A stretch of DNA of 64,000 nucleotides from Catenulispora acidiphila DSM 44928. Its GTDB lineage: Bacteria; Actinomycetota; Actinomycetes; Streptomycetales; Catenulisporaceae. Every line of letters starts with the position of its first letter. Position 1 is the first letter of the stretch. The notes beneath the pieces are model-generated. The model was not told where the DNA came from and made no database searches. It saw nothing but the letters and a program-made list of their open reading frames with translations. Shown piece after piece: positions 46,301 to 55,802 of the stretch. The stretch is from NCBI RefSeq assembly GCF_000024025.1, contig NC_013131.1, forward strand, positions 5,704,001 through 5,768,000, in the 5' to 3' direction. Both the position numbers and the translations under genes were made by a program.

Positions 46301-47552
46301 AGGCGACCGGGTTGGTACAGATGATCCAGCAAGCCTTGATCCGCCCAGCGGCCATCTCCCCGAACATCTCGACAGTGCCCTGACCCGCCTCGGCGCGGAG
46401 CGTCCCGGCGGGCACATTCCACAGTTCCTCGACGAAGGCGCGCTCCTCGGGCACCATCGCAGAACGCTGACCGGGCAGACCCGGACCCATGTAGCCCATC
46501 TCGCGACCGCCCATCGCGTTGGGCTGGCCGGTCAGGGAGAACGGACCGCTGCCGGGACGGCAGATCGCGCCGGTGGCCAGGTGCAGGTTCACCAGGGCGT
46601 TGGTGTTCCATGTGCCGTGGGTCGACTGGTTCAGGCCCATCGTCCAGCAGCTCATCCACTCGCCCGCCTCGCCGATCCACTGCGCGGCCAGGCGGATGTC
46701 GGCTTCGGGGATGCCGGTGACGTCGGCGACGTACGCGGGGCTGTAGTCGGCGAGGAAGCCGAGCATGTCGTCCCAGCCCTCGGTGTGCGCGGCGATAAAC
46801 TCCTCGTCGATGTGGCCGTTCTCGACCAGCAGGTGGAGCAGGCCGTTGAGAAGCGCCAAGTCGGTGCCGGGCTTGATCTGCAGGAACAGATCGGCCTTGT
46901 CGGCGGTGGCACTGCGCCGCGGGTCCACGACGATCAGCTTCGCCCCGGACTTGCGGCGCTCCAGCAGCCGCAGGAACAGGATCGGGTGGCAGTCGGCCAT
47001 GTTGGCGCCGATGACGAAGAACGCATCCGCGTGCTCAAAGTCCTGATACGAGCCGGGCGGGCCGTCGGCGCCGAGGGAGAGCTTGTAGCCGCTGCCGGCG
47101 CTGGCCATGCACAGCCGCGAGTTGGATTCGATCCGGCTGGTGCGCACGAATCCCTTGGCCAGCTTGTTGGCCAGGTACTGGGCTTCCAGTGACATCTGGC
47201 CGGAGACGTAGAACGCCAGGGCGTCCGGACCGTGCTCGTCCAGGATCGCCCGGAGGCGGCGGGCGGTCTCGGCGATGGCGTCGTCCATACCGGCGGCTTC
47301 CGGCTCGGCGCCGCGGTCGGCGCGCAGGAGGGGACGCGTCAGGCGACCGGGAGCGGCGAGCATGTCCGCGCTGGTCGCGCCCTTGGTGCACAGCCTGCCG
47401 CCGTTCGCCGGGTGGGCCTTGTCCCCGGAGGCCTTGGCGACGATCCGCCGACCGTCCGGGCCCGACGCCACATCCAGGACGATCCCGCAGCCGACGCCGC
47501 AGTAGGAGCACACCGAGCGCACCTGGTCCACCTCGGCGTGCACGCTCGTCAA
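43362..47552 (-). CDS. Fused assimilatory nitrate reductase / CysJ-like flavoprotein
   Basis: Single 1396-aa chain that should carry electrons from NADPH through FAD, FMN and a 4Fe-4S cluster to molybdenum for nitrate reduction to nitrite. TTG start with GGGAGGAG 8 bases upstream. Residues 12-60: 4Fe-4S ligands Cys15, Cys18, Cys22 and Cys55 ([16 protein letters not shown]). Residues 60-500: bis-MGD molybdopterin oxidoreductase ([28 protein letters not shown]). Residues 590-730: molydopterin-binding domain ([12 protein letters not shown]). Residues 857-1010: flavodoxin ([24 protein letters not shown]). Residues 1050-1396: FAD/NADPH domain ([39 protein letters not shown]). Nitrite reductase and nitrate transporter genes are not in the window. 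Confidence 0.93.
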   Translation of the reverse strand: MTSVHAEVDQVRSVCSYCGVGCGIVLDVASGPDGRRIVAKASGDKAHPANGGRLCTKGATSADMLAAPGRLTRPLLRADRGAEPEAAGMDDAIAETARRLRAILDEHGPDALAFYVSGQMSLEAQYLANKLAKGFVRTSRIESNSRLCMASAGSGYKLSLGADGPPGSYQDFEHADAFFVIGANMADCHPILFLRLLERRKSGAKLIVVDPRRSATADKADLFLQIKPGTDLALLNGLLHLLVENGHIDEEFIAAHTEGWDDMLGFLADYSPAYVADVTGIPEADIRLAAQWIGEAGEWMSCWTMGLNQSTHGTWNTNALVNLHLATGAICRPGSGPFSLTGQPNAMGGREMGYMGPGLPGQRSAMVPEERAFVEELWNVPAGTLRAEAGQGTVEMFGEMAAGRIKACWIICTNPVASVANRKTVIAGLEAAELVITQDVFADTETNAYADIALPAALWAEAEGVMVNSERNLTLVRKAIDPPGEAIPDWQIIARVACAMGFQEAFTYGSAEEVFEEIKRAWNPKTGWDIRGVSYQRLRQSPVQWPSADADGPDRNPIRYLNDGVSQTELIHPDGTKPRLAFPTASGRAVFFARPHLPAAELPDDDYPFVLNTGRLQHQWHTLTKTGKVAKLSKLNPGPFVEIHPQDADALQVADGDPVAVVSRRGRAVLPAVVTDRVRPGNCFAPFHWNDLFGEYLSVNAVTNDAVDPISFQPEFKVCAVTLAKAPTVTTTSPATPTERRETPVPPTARAATALPARAVLGVTALADLFDLDLTPIALADGERRYLSGFLTGLASSEVAGSAVPVLPRTSPFTAENALWVDGVLAGMFSRLDAAPSGARVPDTPPEEDGGSVPTREVVVLWASQTGNAEEVAGTVNRRLAEAGRRASLRAMDAASLASLRSGTDVLVVTSTFGDGDSPDNGAEFWQSLTAADAAALDDVRYAVLALGDSNYDDFCGHGRRLDERLAELGGRRLLPRVECEPDFEEPSRVWLDEVLSLLNSSIGTGTLPEPVTVPVATPAATDTARPTKANPFTAALAGNRLLSLPGAAKEVRQFSFDTSAGELAYEAGDALGVWPRNCPDLVAEWLAVTGLDPRAEVAVSGSDAVPLSEALLRHLDITRISSDLLRLASEHDRDLKRLLRPDNKGELAKWSWDRQAVDVVSEFPIRLSAQEWAEILKPLQPRMYSISSSPLADPQALKLTVSVHRFESRTGRPRKGVASTFLADAEPNSPVDVFVQRQAHFRPPTDPATPMIMVGPGTGVAPFLGFLAERRARDHHGRNWLFFGEQRRATDFYYRDELDELHRHGTLTQLDLAFSRDQRAKVYVQDRMRDHGAQLWSWLQDGAHFYVCGDANRMAKDVDQALRDIAAVHGGLGQESAAAYVKQLAAEKRYARDVY

Positions 47553-47770
47553 CGCTGGCTCCTCCCGGGCGGACCGGCAGGGGTGTTCCCGCCACCGGTA
47601 ACGCTAGGGAGCGGCTGTTGCGCGGCCGTGTCCGTCAGCGCAGCTGGACGGTTACCGCGAACTCACAGATGGTGTCGGCGCTTGTGACGGCGCCGTTGGC
47701 TTCAGCTCACGCTGCCGGGTTCAGCTCGCGCTGAACCCCGCTGCGGCAGGGACGATGGTGACCTCGGCGC

Positions 47771-48448
47771 TCACTCGCTCGGGGTTGCGAAGTGCTCGCG
47801 CAGTTCCTCGGCGCGGGTCTTGCGTTCGGCGAAGACACCGTCGGCGACCTCGGCCATCTCCTCCAGCACGCCGCGCCGCGTCTTCTTGTTCATCCGGTCG
47901 ATGTACAGGGTGCCCTCGAGGTGGTCGGTCTCGTGCTGGAGGCACCGGGCGAAGTATCCCTCGCCTTCGAGGACCAGGGGTTCGCCGTGGACGTCCACGC
48001 CGTGCAGGACGGCGTGGTCGTAGCGGGGCAGCTCCCGGGTCGGGCCGGGGACGGACAGGCAGCCTTCCTGCGCCTCGACCAGCCGGCGCTGCCCGCCCTC
48101 GGGCGTGCGGTCCAGCTTGGGGTTCACGATGTGCCCGACGTGGCGCGCGCCGTCGTCGTCGACGCAGTCGTAGACGAACACCCGCAGGTCCACGCCGACC
48201 TGGTTGGCCGCCAGGCCGACGCCCTGCGCGACGTACATGGTCAAGAACATGTCGTCCACGAGCTGGAGCAGTTCCGCCGTCCCGAACTCGGCCACCTCAC
48301 GGCACGGCCGGTGCAGGACCTCTTCGCCCACCACGGTCACCCTGAGCTCTTTGCCGCGAGCCGCCTCAGGAGCCAGGGCGGGGTAGCCGTCCACCGGCCG
48401 GCCCTGCACCAGGACCTGCTTCGCGGTGGAGCCAGGGCGCGCGACCAT
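47771..48448 (-). CDS. def: Peptide deformylase
   Basis: Iron/zinc hydrolase removing the formyl group from new proteins, 225 aa. All three family motifs are present: GVGLAANQ (residues 77-84), EGCLSVPG (Cys130 metal ligand) and QHETDHLEG (His172, Glu173, His176). An extra N-terminal segment of about 30 residues precedes the usual start, and the C-terminal MNKKTRRGVLEEMAE helix is typical of actinobacterial forms. The gene stands alone; many actinomycetes carry several def copies and this may be a paralogue. Confidence 0.93.
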   Translation of the reverse strand: MVARPGSTAKQVLVQGRPVDGYPALAPEAARGKELRVTVVGEEVLHRPCREVAEFGTAELLQLVDDMFLTMYVAQGVGLAANQVGVDLRVFVYDCVDDDGARHVGHIVNPKLDRTPEGGQRRLVEAQEGCLSVPGPTRELPRYDHAVLHGVDVHGEPLVLEGEGYFARCLQHETDHLEGTLYIDRMNKKTRRGVLEEMAEVADGVFAERKTRAEELREHFATPSE

Positions 48449-48644
48449 CAGCGAAAAACCTCCGGAGGGTATCGTTCACGGCAAGGGCGGCTGGCCGGAA
48501 CCATGGCAATCAACACACGAATTCACATTCTACAACGGACCCCTGTGCTCCCGGAGATGGCCGCCGAGCGTTCCCATTGCACGAATGCGCGAACAAGGCA
48601 TGTGCGGAATTGCCGGAGCCGCCCCGCCGCCTTATCGCTCGCGA

Positions 48645-48722
48645 GACCTGGCTCAAGTCTGACTCAGGCCTGGCTCAGACCTGGACTCAGACTTGACTCA
48701 GACCTGCCTCGGACCTAACTCA
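48645..48722. repeat. Seven 11-bp tandem repeats
   Basis: Unit GACCTGGCTCA and variants, end to end: 48645, 48656, 48667, 48678 (12 bp), 48690, 48701, 48712. The last copy overlaps the stop codon of the AhpD-like gene. The remaining part of 48449-48644 holds only the def upstream region, with no gene recognised. Confidence 0.85.
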
Positions 48723-49886
48723 CCCCACCGGCTTCGCAACAACCATGCGCCCCGTCGCCCGCACCGCAGCCGTGAAACTCGCCCACGAGGCCAGCTCCAC
48801 CAGTGTCGCGTCACCCGGTGCCGTAGCCCGGAAGGCGCCGAGCGCACCCTCGTCGACCTGGTACGACGCGAGCGCTATCAGCAGCGCGAGGCGGCCCGCC
48901 GGCTGGTCGGCGGTCGGCAGGTCGCGAATGGCCTCCTCGACCCACGCGCGGCTCATCCCCTTGGGCTGGCCGTCCCACGCCGCCAGTTCGGCACGGACCA
49001 AGTCGCGGACTGCGGCGGGAACGGCACGCTGGCCTGCTTGTTCGTAGGCGGCAGTGGCGCGGGACAGCGCGTCGGAGATGGTGCGGTTATCGGTGGCCCA
49101 GGCGAGGTCGGTGGGCAGCGGCGCTTCGGGAAGGAGTTTCAACGTGCCACCCACCGGCGCGGTATTCCGGTGGGCCGAGCGAAGGAAACGGCCGAGCACG
49201 GGGAGCACGACCGTCAGGACGGCGGCGGGCGCCAGCGGCGGGAGCGGGGCGTCGGGGAGGAAGACGTTGACCATGCGGTTGAAGTAGTGGAAGACCAGCA
49301 CGACGCCGAGGATCTCAGCGGCCTGCTCCGGCGGAAACGGCGGCTCCACCTCGTCCCCCGCGGCTCCGGCAGCGTTCGCAGAGGCACGCACCCACGCGCT
49401 GACGGCTCGCACCTCCGGGTCCGCGACGTCGATGACACGGTCGTCGGCCAGCGCGGTGGCATCCGCGTCGTGACCCAGGCTGCGCAGCATGGTGCCGTGA
49501 ATGGTCACGCAGTACGGACACTCATTGCCCACCGAGACAGCCGTAGCGACCGCCTCCTTGACCCGCCGATCAACCGCCCCCTCAACCAGCAGGGTCTCAG
49601 ACATCATCATCCACGTCGCAGCCAGCAAATCCGGCACCGGCGAATGCAAGACCACCGGCGGCGAAATAAGCCCGAACAGCCGCTCCATCTCCCCATAGAT
49701 CACCGCAACACGCGCATCAACACCCCCACGCCGCACCGGCGAAACATGCCGCACCTGCAAAAACGACAACGGCCGCAAAACCATCCGAACGAGATTCGGG
49801 CGCACGATCGGCTCTCCCAGGGTCGCAGCACACGGGACATCCAGTGTCACCCGCCCCGACGCAGCTTCCTTCTTCAGAATTGCCAT
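48720..49886 (-). CDS. AhpD-like (carboxymuconolactone decarboxylase family) protein
   Basis: 388-aa helical protein of the AhpD/CMD superfamily. The AhpD motif ECPYCVTIHG gives Cys123, Cys126 and His130, the redox and proton-relay residues of alkylhydroperoxidase-type members. The chain is about twice the length of AhpD and its second half (VFHYFNRMVNVFLPDAPLPPL, RALIALASYQV-like helices) looks like a decayed second AhpD repeat without cysteines. ATG 49886 (MAILKKEAAS) is taken as start, though no strong ribosome site is seen; an ATG at 50033 is in frame but adds 49 Gly/Ala-rich residues. Likely a peroxide- or radical-handling enzyme. The 49887-50103 gap shows nothing else. Confidence 0.8.
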   Translation of the reverse strand: MAILKKEAASGRVTLDVPCAATLGEPIVRPNLVRMVLRPLSFLQVRHVSPVRRGGVDARVAVIYGEMERLFGLISPPVVLHSPVPDLLAATWMMMSETLLVEGAVDRRVKEAVATAVSVGNECPYCVTIHGTMLRSLGHDADATALADDRVIDVADPEVRAVSAWVRASANAAGAAGDEVEPPFPPEQAAEILGVVLVFHYFNRMVNVFLPDAPLPPLAPAAVLTVVLPVLGRFLRSAHRNTAPVGGTLKLLPEAPLPTDLAWATDNRTISDALSRATAAYEQAGQRAVPAAVRDLVRAELAAWDGQPKGMSRAWVEEAIRDLPTADQPAGRLALLIALASYQVDEGALGAFRATAPGDATLVELASWASFTAAVRATGRMVVAKPVG

Positions 49887-50103
49887 CGAAGCCAGCAACC
49901 AAGCGGCCCATCCAGCGCCACCGGCACCCAGACCCCCCACGCAACGAGCGCCGGCAGTGGTCAGGCCTCGTGAATGTGCCGACGCACGCCGCGCGCCAGC
50001 GAGCCCACCGAGACCCAGCCGACCATGACCCACACCTGGAACCCGACCACCACTCCGACGCCAACCGTCGCGTTGCCCCAGACGCGCCGGACTTGACCAT
50101 GGC

Positions 50104-52512
50104 TCACAGGGTGCCTTCCGATGCCGGCCGGCCGCCGGTGGTTACCGGCCAGGTGAGGGGTGGGGTGCGGAAGAGGTCGGCTTGTTTGGTGATGGGGTGG
50201 GGGTTGGGGGTGGGGAGGGTGAGGAGGCCGTAGCGGAGGGCGAGGGGACCGTTTTGGACTTGGGGGAAGTTGGTGTCCCAGTAGTTGTTGGCGATCCAGC
50301 TCAGGAGGAGGGGGTTTTGGTCGCGGGGGATGGCGTTTGGGGGTGGGCCGAAGTGGAAGTCGCCGAATTGGATCAGGGGTGCGTCTGGGGTGAGGAGGGT
50401 GACGGCGCCGGATTCGTCCCACATGGTCGCCGAGGACTCGGTGGTCACCCAGCCGCGGGAGGCGCCGGGTAGTTGGTCGTCGTCGAGGTGGACGCGGTGG
50501 CCGGCGGTGTCGAACGTGGCGTGCCAGCCTTCCTCCAGGGCCAGGGGCAGCGCGAGGTAGATGCCGGTGGGTGAGGCGTCGCCGGCTAGGTCGATGTCTA
50601 TGGTGATGTGGATGACCGGGTCGGTCGCGTCGAAGCCGATGCGCTGAATCAGGCTTCTGACGCCGGGCGCGGCGAAGCGGCGTACCAGGGTGACGCGGCC
50701 CGGCGACTCCTCGATCGCGTGGTGAAGCACCCGCTCGGCGGGGGTGTGTACCGGTGTCCAAGGCTCCCAGCACGACTCGTCGAGCATCTCCCGGTCCAGA
50801 TTGCGCTGATAGAACGCGCGCCGCGAGTCCTCGACGAGCGCGTCAGGGCGCTCGCGGATGAACGACAGCAGGTCCATCCCGGGCCGCGGGCGCAAAATCT
50901 CGCGCCCGGTAGCGCGGTCGACCAAGGAGGTGATCCGACCTGAGGCGGCGTCATAAGTGAGGTGGTGGAACGGCGACTCGATATGTCCGAAGGCTGCGAC
51001 CCGATCGACCGCGGCGGCGAAGTTGAGCTCCCGGGCCGCGTTCCGTTGGTGGACGATCTCGTGCGTGGGCTGCTGCGCGAAGACCGGTTCGGGCAGGTCG
51101 CCGACGCCGATGATCCGCCAACTGCGCGGCGCGAGATCAACCCTTCCGAACCGACGCCGCGCCTCGTCCGGAGCCGGCGTGCGCCAAGGCCGGTTCTCAT
51201 AAGCCATCCTGCTGGCGCGATAAGTCCGCTCCGTGGCGGGCGTCGTAGAGGCGAACCAAGAAGCGGGGAGATCGGGCGTGACGGTGCGTGGGTGGTCAGC
51301 GGTGTTGACCAGCAGCACCCCCGCGATCCCCTTGTCCGCGACCGGATTCCGCGCCAGCCGCTCCAGCCCGTCCATCACGGCGAACGCCGCCAGCTCGTGC
51401 CCCTCATGAGCACCGGCCTGCTTCATCGTCTCGATGGCGCGCGCCTGCTCATTAGCGGGATCACTGTTCCAATGGCTCCACGTATGCTCGTCGAACAGAT
51501 CCACCCGATCGGCCGCCTCAGCGACGAGCGACGCATCGGCACCGATCGTCGCCGCAGCGGCCAGCAACGGCTTGGACCGCTGGTTCACCGCAGTAGCAGC
51601 CGGCGCGCTCCCGACCCCGAAGCTCCAGTAGTCGGTCCAGTCCCCGCGCAGCGTCACGACATCCTCCTCCGGGATGCGCATGACCCGCTCCCTGAGGTCG
51701 TCGAACGTCGCATACCGGATGCGAGGCCCGCGCCCCTCCTCATTCCACCGCCGTATCAGATCCGGCAGGAACGGATTCGGCGGCGCGTTGTCCCACATGA
51801 TCGGAGAACATGTAGAGGTCAGATAGACGAACGGCAGCCGATACCCACTACTCCTGAGCCGCGCATGGAAAGCGTTCCAGCCCTCGACCATACGGTCCAC
51901 CGAGTCGTCCCAGGCATTGAGCAGCTGGTCGAACATCGTGTAGTGGCTCCCGTTGAACACCCGCAGCGTCCTGCCCGAAGGCGCCTGCCAGTCGAAAACC
52001 CCGGGCCGAGGCGCCACAGGAGCACCAAGATGCCGATTGACGGCCGTGACGAACAGGTCGACGCCAGCGTCCAGCAACTCATCCGCGATCGGCCACGGCA
52101 CCCCGTTCACATCGTGCTGGCACGCGACCTTGATCGCCCGCCCGACCGCATCCTCCAACTCCGGCTTCCCCGCCACCAGCCGACGCAGCCCCGGCCGGTC
52201 GATCGTCGCGCTGACGTGCCACCGCAGCGCCGACAACCCGATCCGCCCCTGATCGCACAACTCCTTGAATCGAACAACCTGCTCCGGAGCCGCGTCCGCC
52301 AGCCACCGACGCACCGGCTCAGTCGCCTCGCACGTCCACTTCGGCCGGCAGTCCTCCGGTAAATCAGCAGTCTGCTCCAGCCAATCCATAGCCTGCGAAA
52401 GGTACTCGGACTGCAGCCGCCACAAAATCGGCTGGGAATGCGTGTACCCGACGTCGAGGTGGCTGTGGTGCAGAACGAGGATCTCCTCGATATCGGACAC
52501 AGTGTCGGTCAC
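50104..52512 (-). CDS. GH38-like alpha-mannosidase family protein
   Basis: Cytoplasmic-type 802-aa glycoside hydrolase. GTG start overlaps the upstream permease stop by 4 bp, with CAGGAG upstream. N-terminal HHSHLDVGYTH gives the zinc His/Asp pair of GH38, and CQHDVNGVPWPIADEL supplies the expected nucleophile Asp; WTDYWSFG and FDEHTWSHWNS follow, as in GH38 barrels, then a C-terminal beta domain (YDAASGRITSLVDRATGREI). No signal peptide, so it should act on sugars brought in by the importer encoded just upstream. Linkage specificity cannot be told from sequence; the subfamily is divergent. Confidence 0.83.
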   Translation of the reverse strand: MTDTVSDIEEILVLHHSHLDVGYTHSQPILWRLQSEYLSQAMDWLEQTADLPEDCRPKWTCEATEPVRRWLADAAPEQVVRFKELCDQGRIGLSALRWHVSATIDRPGLRRLVAGKPELEDAVGRAIKVACQHDVNGVPWPIADELLDAGVDLFVTAVNRHLGAPVAPRPGVFDWQAPSGRTLRVFNGSHYTMFDQLLNAWDDSVDRMVEGWNAFHARLRSSGYRLPFVYLTSTCSPIMWDNAPPNPFLPDLIRRWNEEGRGPRIRYATFDDLRERVMRIPEEDVVTLRGDWTDYWSFGVGSAPAATAVNQRSKPLLAAAATIGADASLVAEAADRVDLFDEHTWSHWNSDPANEQARAIETMKQAGAHEGHELAAFAVMDGLERLARNPVADKGIAGVLLVNTADHPRTVTPDLPASWFASTTPATERTYRASRMAYENRPWRTPAPDEARRRFGRVDLAPRSWRIIGVGDLPEPVFAQQPTHEIVHQRNAARELNFAAAVDRVAAFGHIESPFHHLTYDAASGRITSLVDRATGREILRPRPGMDLLSFIRERPDALVEDSRRAFYQRNLDREMLDESCWEPWTPVHTPAERVLHHAIEESPGRVTLVRRFAAPGVRSLIQRIGFDATDPVIHITIDIDLAGDASPTGIYLALPLALEEGWHATFDTAGHRVHLDDDQLPGASRGWVTTESSATMWDESGAVTLLTPDAPLIQFGDFHFGPPPNAIPRDQNPLLLSWIANNYWDTNFPQVQNGPLALRYGLLTLPTPNPHPITKQADLFRTPPLTWPVTTGGRPASEGTL

Positions 52513-53447
52513 TTGGAGGCTCCTGTGGTGAGACCGGCGATGAACTGCTTCTGCAAGGCGAGATATCCGGCGACGGGAATCACCGCGGCCAGGAACATCA
52601 CGCCGAACAGCTGCGCGTAGTTGGTGGAGTACTGGCCCAGCGACTGATACAGACCGGTCGTGATGGTCTGTCCGCGCAGCGGGCCGAGGATGAACTGCGG
52701 ATTCATGAAGTCGTTCCAGATCCACAAGGACAGGAAGATCGCCACCGTCGCGGTGGCCGGGCGCAGCAGCGGCATGACAATCGTCCACCAGATCCGCACC
52801 ATCCCGGCGCCGTCCAGCGCCGCGGCCTCGACGACCTCGCCCGGAACGGCGCGCAAGAACCCGGAATAGACGAACACCGCGAACGACAGATACCCGCCGC
52901 CGACATTGGAAAGGACCAGCCCCGGATACGTATGGTCCAGATGCAGGATCGTCAGGATCCTGATGGTCGGCAGCAGCACCACCGCCGGCGGAATCATCAG
53001 ACCGGCCGCGAACACCGCCAGCACGCTGCGACGCACCCGCGCCGAACGCCGCGTCAGCCAGAAGCTGAACGCCGAGCCGAGCGGAACCACCAGCAGCACC
53101 GAGGCGAGAACGGTGACCGCCGAGTTGGTCAGACCGATCTGAATGATCTTGTCGGAGCGCCCCAACGCATCAGTGATGTTGTGCAGCGTCGGCGGCGCCG
53201 GCGGAGCCGACGGATCGCGGACGATCTGGCTCTGCGACTTGAACGCGTTCACGATCGTCAGATAGATCGGGCTGACGAACGCCAACGTCAGCAACCCGGC
53301 CGCCACCAAGTGACCGCGCGAGGTCCAGACGCGACGGCGGCGACCCAGCCCACCAACGGCACCAGATCCAGCGTCACCCCCACGCCGCGCACTCACCGCA
53401 CGACGCGGCGTCGGAGTCGAACTCGGGGTCGGAGTAGTCGTGCTCAC
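52509..53447 (-). CDS. Sugar ABC transporter permease, MalG-like
   Basis: Second CUT1 permease of this island, 312 aa. GTG 53447 overlaps the preceding permease stop by 4 bp. A Thr/Pro- and Arg-rich cytoplasmic N-terminus (about 40 residues) is longer than usual. EAA loop: VEAAALDGAGMVRIWWTIVMPLLRP; end FIAGLTTGASK. Works with the adjacent MalF-like permease and binding lipoprotein. Confidence 0.92.
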   Translation of the reverse strand: MSTTTPTPSSTPTPRRAVSARRGGDAGSGAVGGLGRRRRVWTSRGHLVAAGLLTLAFVSPIYLTIVNAFKSQSQIVRDPSAPPAPPTLHNITDALGRSDKIIQIGLTNSAVTVLASVLLVVPLGSAFSFWLTRRSARVRRSVLAVFAAGLMIPPAVVLLPTIRILTILHLDHTYPGLVLSNVGGGYLSFAVFVYSGFLRAVPGEVVEAAALDGAGMVRIWWTIVMPLLRPATATVAIFLSLWIWNDFMNPQFILGPLRGQTITTGLYQSLGQYSTNYAQLFGVMFLAAVIPVAGYLALQKQFIAGLTTGASK

Positions 53448-54343
53448 AGGTCCACCTCCCGGCGCCGAAGCAACCCGGTCACGCTGAGCGCGATCGCCGC
53501 CGAGACCACCAGCAGCAGCATCGCCACCGCCGAGGCATAGCCGAACCGGTCGTCTGTGAACGCGAGATTGACGATGTACAACGCAGTGGACTGCGTGGAG
53601 TTCGCCGGACCACCGGACGTCAGCGCCGCGATGATGTCGTACAGCTTCAGCGTCGTGATCAGCGAGATCGTGACGCTGATTGTCGTACCGGGAGCCACCA
53701 TCGGCAGCGTGATCTGGCGGAACCGCTGCCAGCGCCCCGCGCCGTCGACCGTGGCCGCCTGGTACAGCTCGACCGGAACCGACTGCAGCGCCGCCAGGTG
53801 CACGACCGTGGTGAACCCGGTCAGCACCCACGCGGCGACCAGCCCGACAGAGAACATCGCCAGGTGCGGGCTGCCCAGCCAGGTGATCGGGCGCCCGATG
53901 ATCCCGGCGCTGAGCAGCAGATGATTGAGGATGCCGTCCTGCGCCAGGATGTAGCGCCAGACGAAGCCGACGATGACGCCGGACAGCACCTGCGGCAGGA
54001 ATGCGACCGTGCGCATCATGCGGAAACTCAGCGAAGTCTTGTTCAGCAGCATCGCGAACCCGATGCCCGCGACGTTGGCGACGAGCGTCACCGTCAGCGC
54101 GGTGACCAGCGTGAAGGTGAGACTCGCCGTCAAGGCGTCGTCGTGCAGCATGTCGGTGTAGTTGGACACGCCGACGAACTTCGCGTGCGCCAGCAGCGGG
54201 TTCTCGTCGGTCAGGCTCTTCCACGCGCTCATGATCACCGGCACGACGATGAACAGCGCGTACAAACCGAGGGCCAGCACGGCGATCGCGCCCAGGGCGC
54301 TCTCGCCGCGCTGCCGGAGTGCCGGAGAGGTCATCCGGGTCAC
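53444..54343 (-). CDS. Sugar ABC transporter permease, MalF-like
   Basis: First CUT1 permease, 299 aa. GTG 54343 is taken because it makes the same 4-bp GTGA overlap used twice more in this operon; ATG 54334 is the alternative. EAA loop YQAATVDGAGRWQRFRQITLPMVAP and GGPANSTQSTALYIVNLAF are typical. Six membrane helices. Confidence 0.92.
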   Translation of the reverse strand: MTRMTSPALRQRGESALGAIAVLALGLYALFIVVPVIMSAWKSLTDENPLLAHAKFVGVSNYTDMLHDDALTASLTFTLVTALTVTLVANVAGIGFAMLLNKTSLSFRMMRTVAFLPQVLSGVIVGFVWRYILAQDGILNHLLLSAGIIGRPITWLGSPHLAMFSVGLVAAWVLTGFTTVVHLAALQSVPVELYQAATVDGAGRWQRFRQITLPMVAPGTTISVTISLITTLKLYDIIAALTSGGPANSTQSTALYIVNLAFTDDRFGYASAVAMLLLVVSAAIALSVTGLLRRREVDL

Positions 54344-55644
54344 TTGGTCGCCGCGTTCCACGCGGAGTCGAGCTTGGCCATCTGACCCGCGACGTCGTCG
54401 GAGGTGAACAGAGCCTGGCTGGCCGCGTAGTAGGCGTCGTTCAGACCCGAGGGCATGGAGTCGTCGTTGGTCGCCCACCCGATCGAGGAGACCTTCGTGT
54501 TCTTGTCCGTGACGTAGGCATAGGAGTCCTTGAACACCTGCGTCACGGTCACGTTGTAGTCGGCCAGGGTCTTGCCCTTGAGCATCGGGAACGCACCGTC
54601 GCCCTCGATCAGGGTCTTCAGGTTCGCCGGGTCGGTGGACCAGGCCTCGGCGAACGCGGTCGCCTTGTCCGGCGCCGGGGTCTTCGCGCTGATCGCCATC
54701 GAGCCCCCGACCGAGAACGGCACCACCAGGGAGCCGTCGTCGGTGGGGGTCATGAAGGAGCCGAAGTCGTCGGCGTGGTCCTTGGGCACCGAGCCGAGGA
54801 ACCAGCTGCCCATCATGTACATCGCGGCCTTGCCGGAGGTGAAGTTCGTGATGGAGTCGGCGTACTTCACGCCCAGCGCGCCGTCCTCGAAGTACCCGTT
54901 CTTGGCCATCGTCCGGTACTTGGCGACCGCGGTCTCGACGTTCGCGTCGGTGAACTTGACCTTGCCCGCGTAGCGTTCCTGCAGCCAGTTCGGGTCCTTG
55001 CCGAGCACGTCCGCCGACAGGATCCCGGTCAGCGGCATCGAGGCCGCGAACGGGTCGCCGCCGCCGAGCTCGATCGGCGTCATGCCGGCCGCCTTGAGCT
55101 TGGCGCAGTCGGCCATGAAGTCCGCCCACGTCTTCGGCGCACTGGCGATGCCCGCCTTGGCGAACATCGTCTTGTTGTAGAAGACCATCGGGATGATCTG
55201 GGAGTTGGTCGGCGGGATGTAGACCTTGCCCTTGTAGGCGTTGCCCATCGGGAGCAGGAAGTTGGCGTTCACCCAGCTCTGGTCGTAGGGCTTGAGCAGC
55301 CCGGCCTGTACGAAGGTGGACGGCGTGATCGACTGCAGCAGGTCCGGGAACTGCCCGGAGGCCTGCAGCTGCTTGGCGTAGGCGTCGCGGTCGGTGCTCG
55401 GCGAGACCAGCTTCTTGATCGTGACGCCGGGGACCGCCTTCTCACCGCTGGCTATCGAGGTGTCCCAGAACGAGGCGGTCAGGCTCGGAGTCTCGAACGT
55501 CAGGTAGGACAGCGACGCCGAGCCGGAGCCGCTGCTCTTGGAGCTGCTGGAGGTCGCCGCCGAACACCCGGCGAGCGAGATCCCCGCGGCCAGGCATGCC
55601 GCGAGCAACCGGGTCGATCTAGCGGAGGGAAGCGTGTGCCGCAT
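54340..55644 (-). CDS. Sugar-binding lipoprotein of CUT1 importer
   Basis: Family-1 solute-binding protein, 434 aa. Lipobox SLAGC puts the lipidated Cys at residue 27, followed by a Ser-rich linker. Body motifs: LSYLTFETPSLTASFWDTSI, NSQIIPMVFYNKTMFAKAGI, SGKAAMYMMGSWFLGSV. ATG with GGAG-type site upstream. First gene of a four-gene operon (binding protein, two permeases, GH38-like enzyme) read from a promoter with a perfect LacI-type operator at 55710. Confidence 0.93.
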   Translation of the reverse strand: MRHTLPSARSTRLLAACLAAGISLAGCSAATSSSSKSSGSGSASLSYLTFETPSLTASFWDTSIASGEKAVPGVTIKKLVSPSTDRDAYAKQLQASGQFPDLLQSITPSTFVQAGLLKPYDQSWVNANFLLPMGNAYKGKVYIPPTNSQIIPMVFYNKTMFAKAGIASAPKTWADFMADCAKLKAAGMTPIELGGGDPFAASMPLTGILSADVLGKDPNWLQERYAGKVKFTDANVETAVAKYRTMAKNGYFEDGALGVKYADSITNFTSGKAAMYMMGSWFLGSVPKDHADDFGSFMTPTDDGSLVVPFSVGGSMAISAKTPAPDKATAFAEAWSTDPANLKTLIEGDGAFPMLKGKTLADYNVTVTQVFKDSYAYVTDKNTKVSSIGWATNDDSMPSGLNDAYYAASQALFTSDDVAGQMAKLDSAWNAATK

Positions 55645-55709
55645 GGAAGTCTCCAGGGGGGATATGCCGACCCGACAGGCGGGCGCGTCTCGACGCCGGG
55701 CCGCCTTCG

Positions 55710-55723
55710 GGATAACGTTATCC
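55710..55723. promoter_or_regulatory. LacI-type operator, importer promoter
   Basis: Perfect palindrome GGATAACGTTATCC. On the minus strand it begins 28 bp after a TTGACA box (55756-55751), so it should cover the transcription start of the importer operon. It also lies in front of the divergent LacI gene. Confidence 0.8.
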
Positions 55724-55802
55724 GCGAGGATGACGCCCGGCGTCGGAGCGTGTCAAGAGTTCGACCGCATGACGGCGCTGTTACATGATGAGGAGCATGC
55801 GG

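Noticed and set aside
44679-47192. 837-codon open frame on the + strand opposite the nitrate reductase
   Set aside because: The minus strand carries a motif-complete enzyme; the opposite frame is Gly/Arg/Val-rich with no recognisable domain, a usual by-product of high GC third positions.
49961-50773. 270-codon minus-strand frame overlapping the GH38-like gene end
   Set aside because: Pro/Arg/His-rich frame-shifted shadow of the GH38-like gene.
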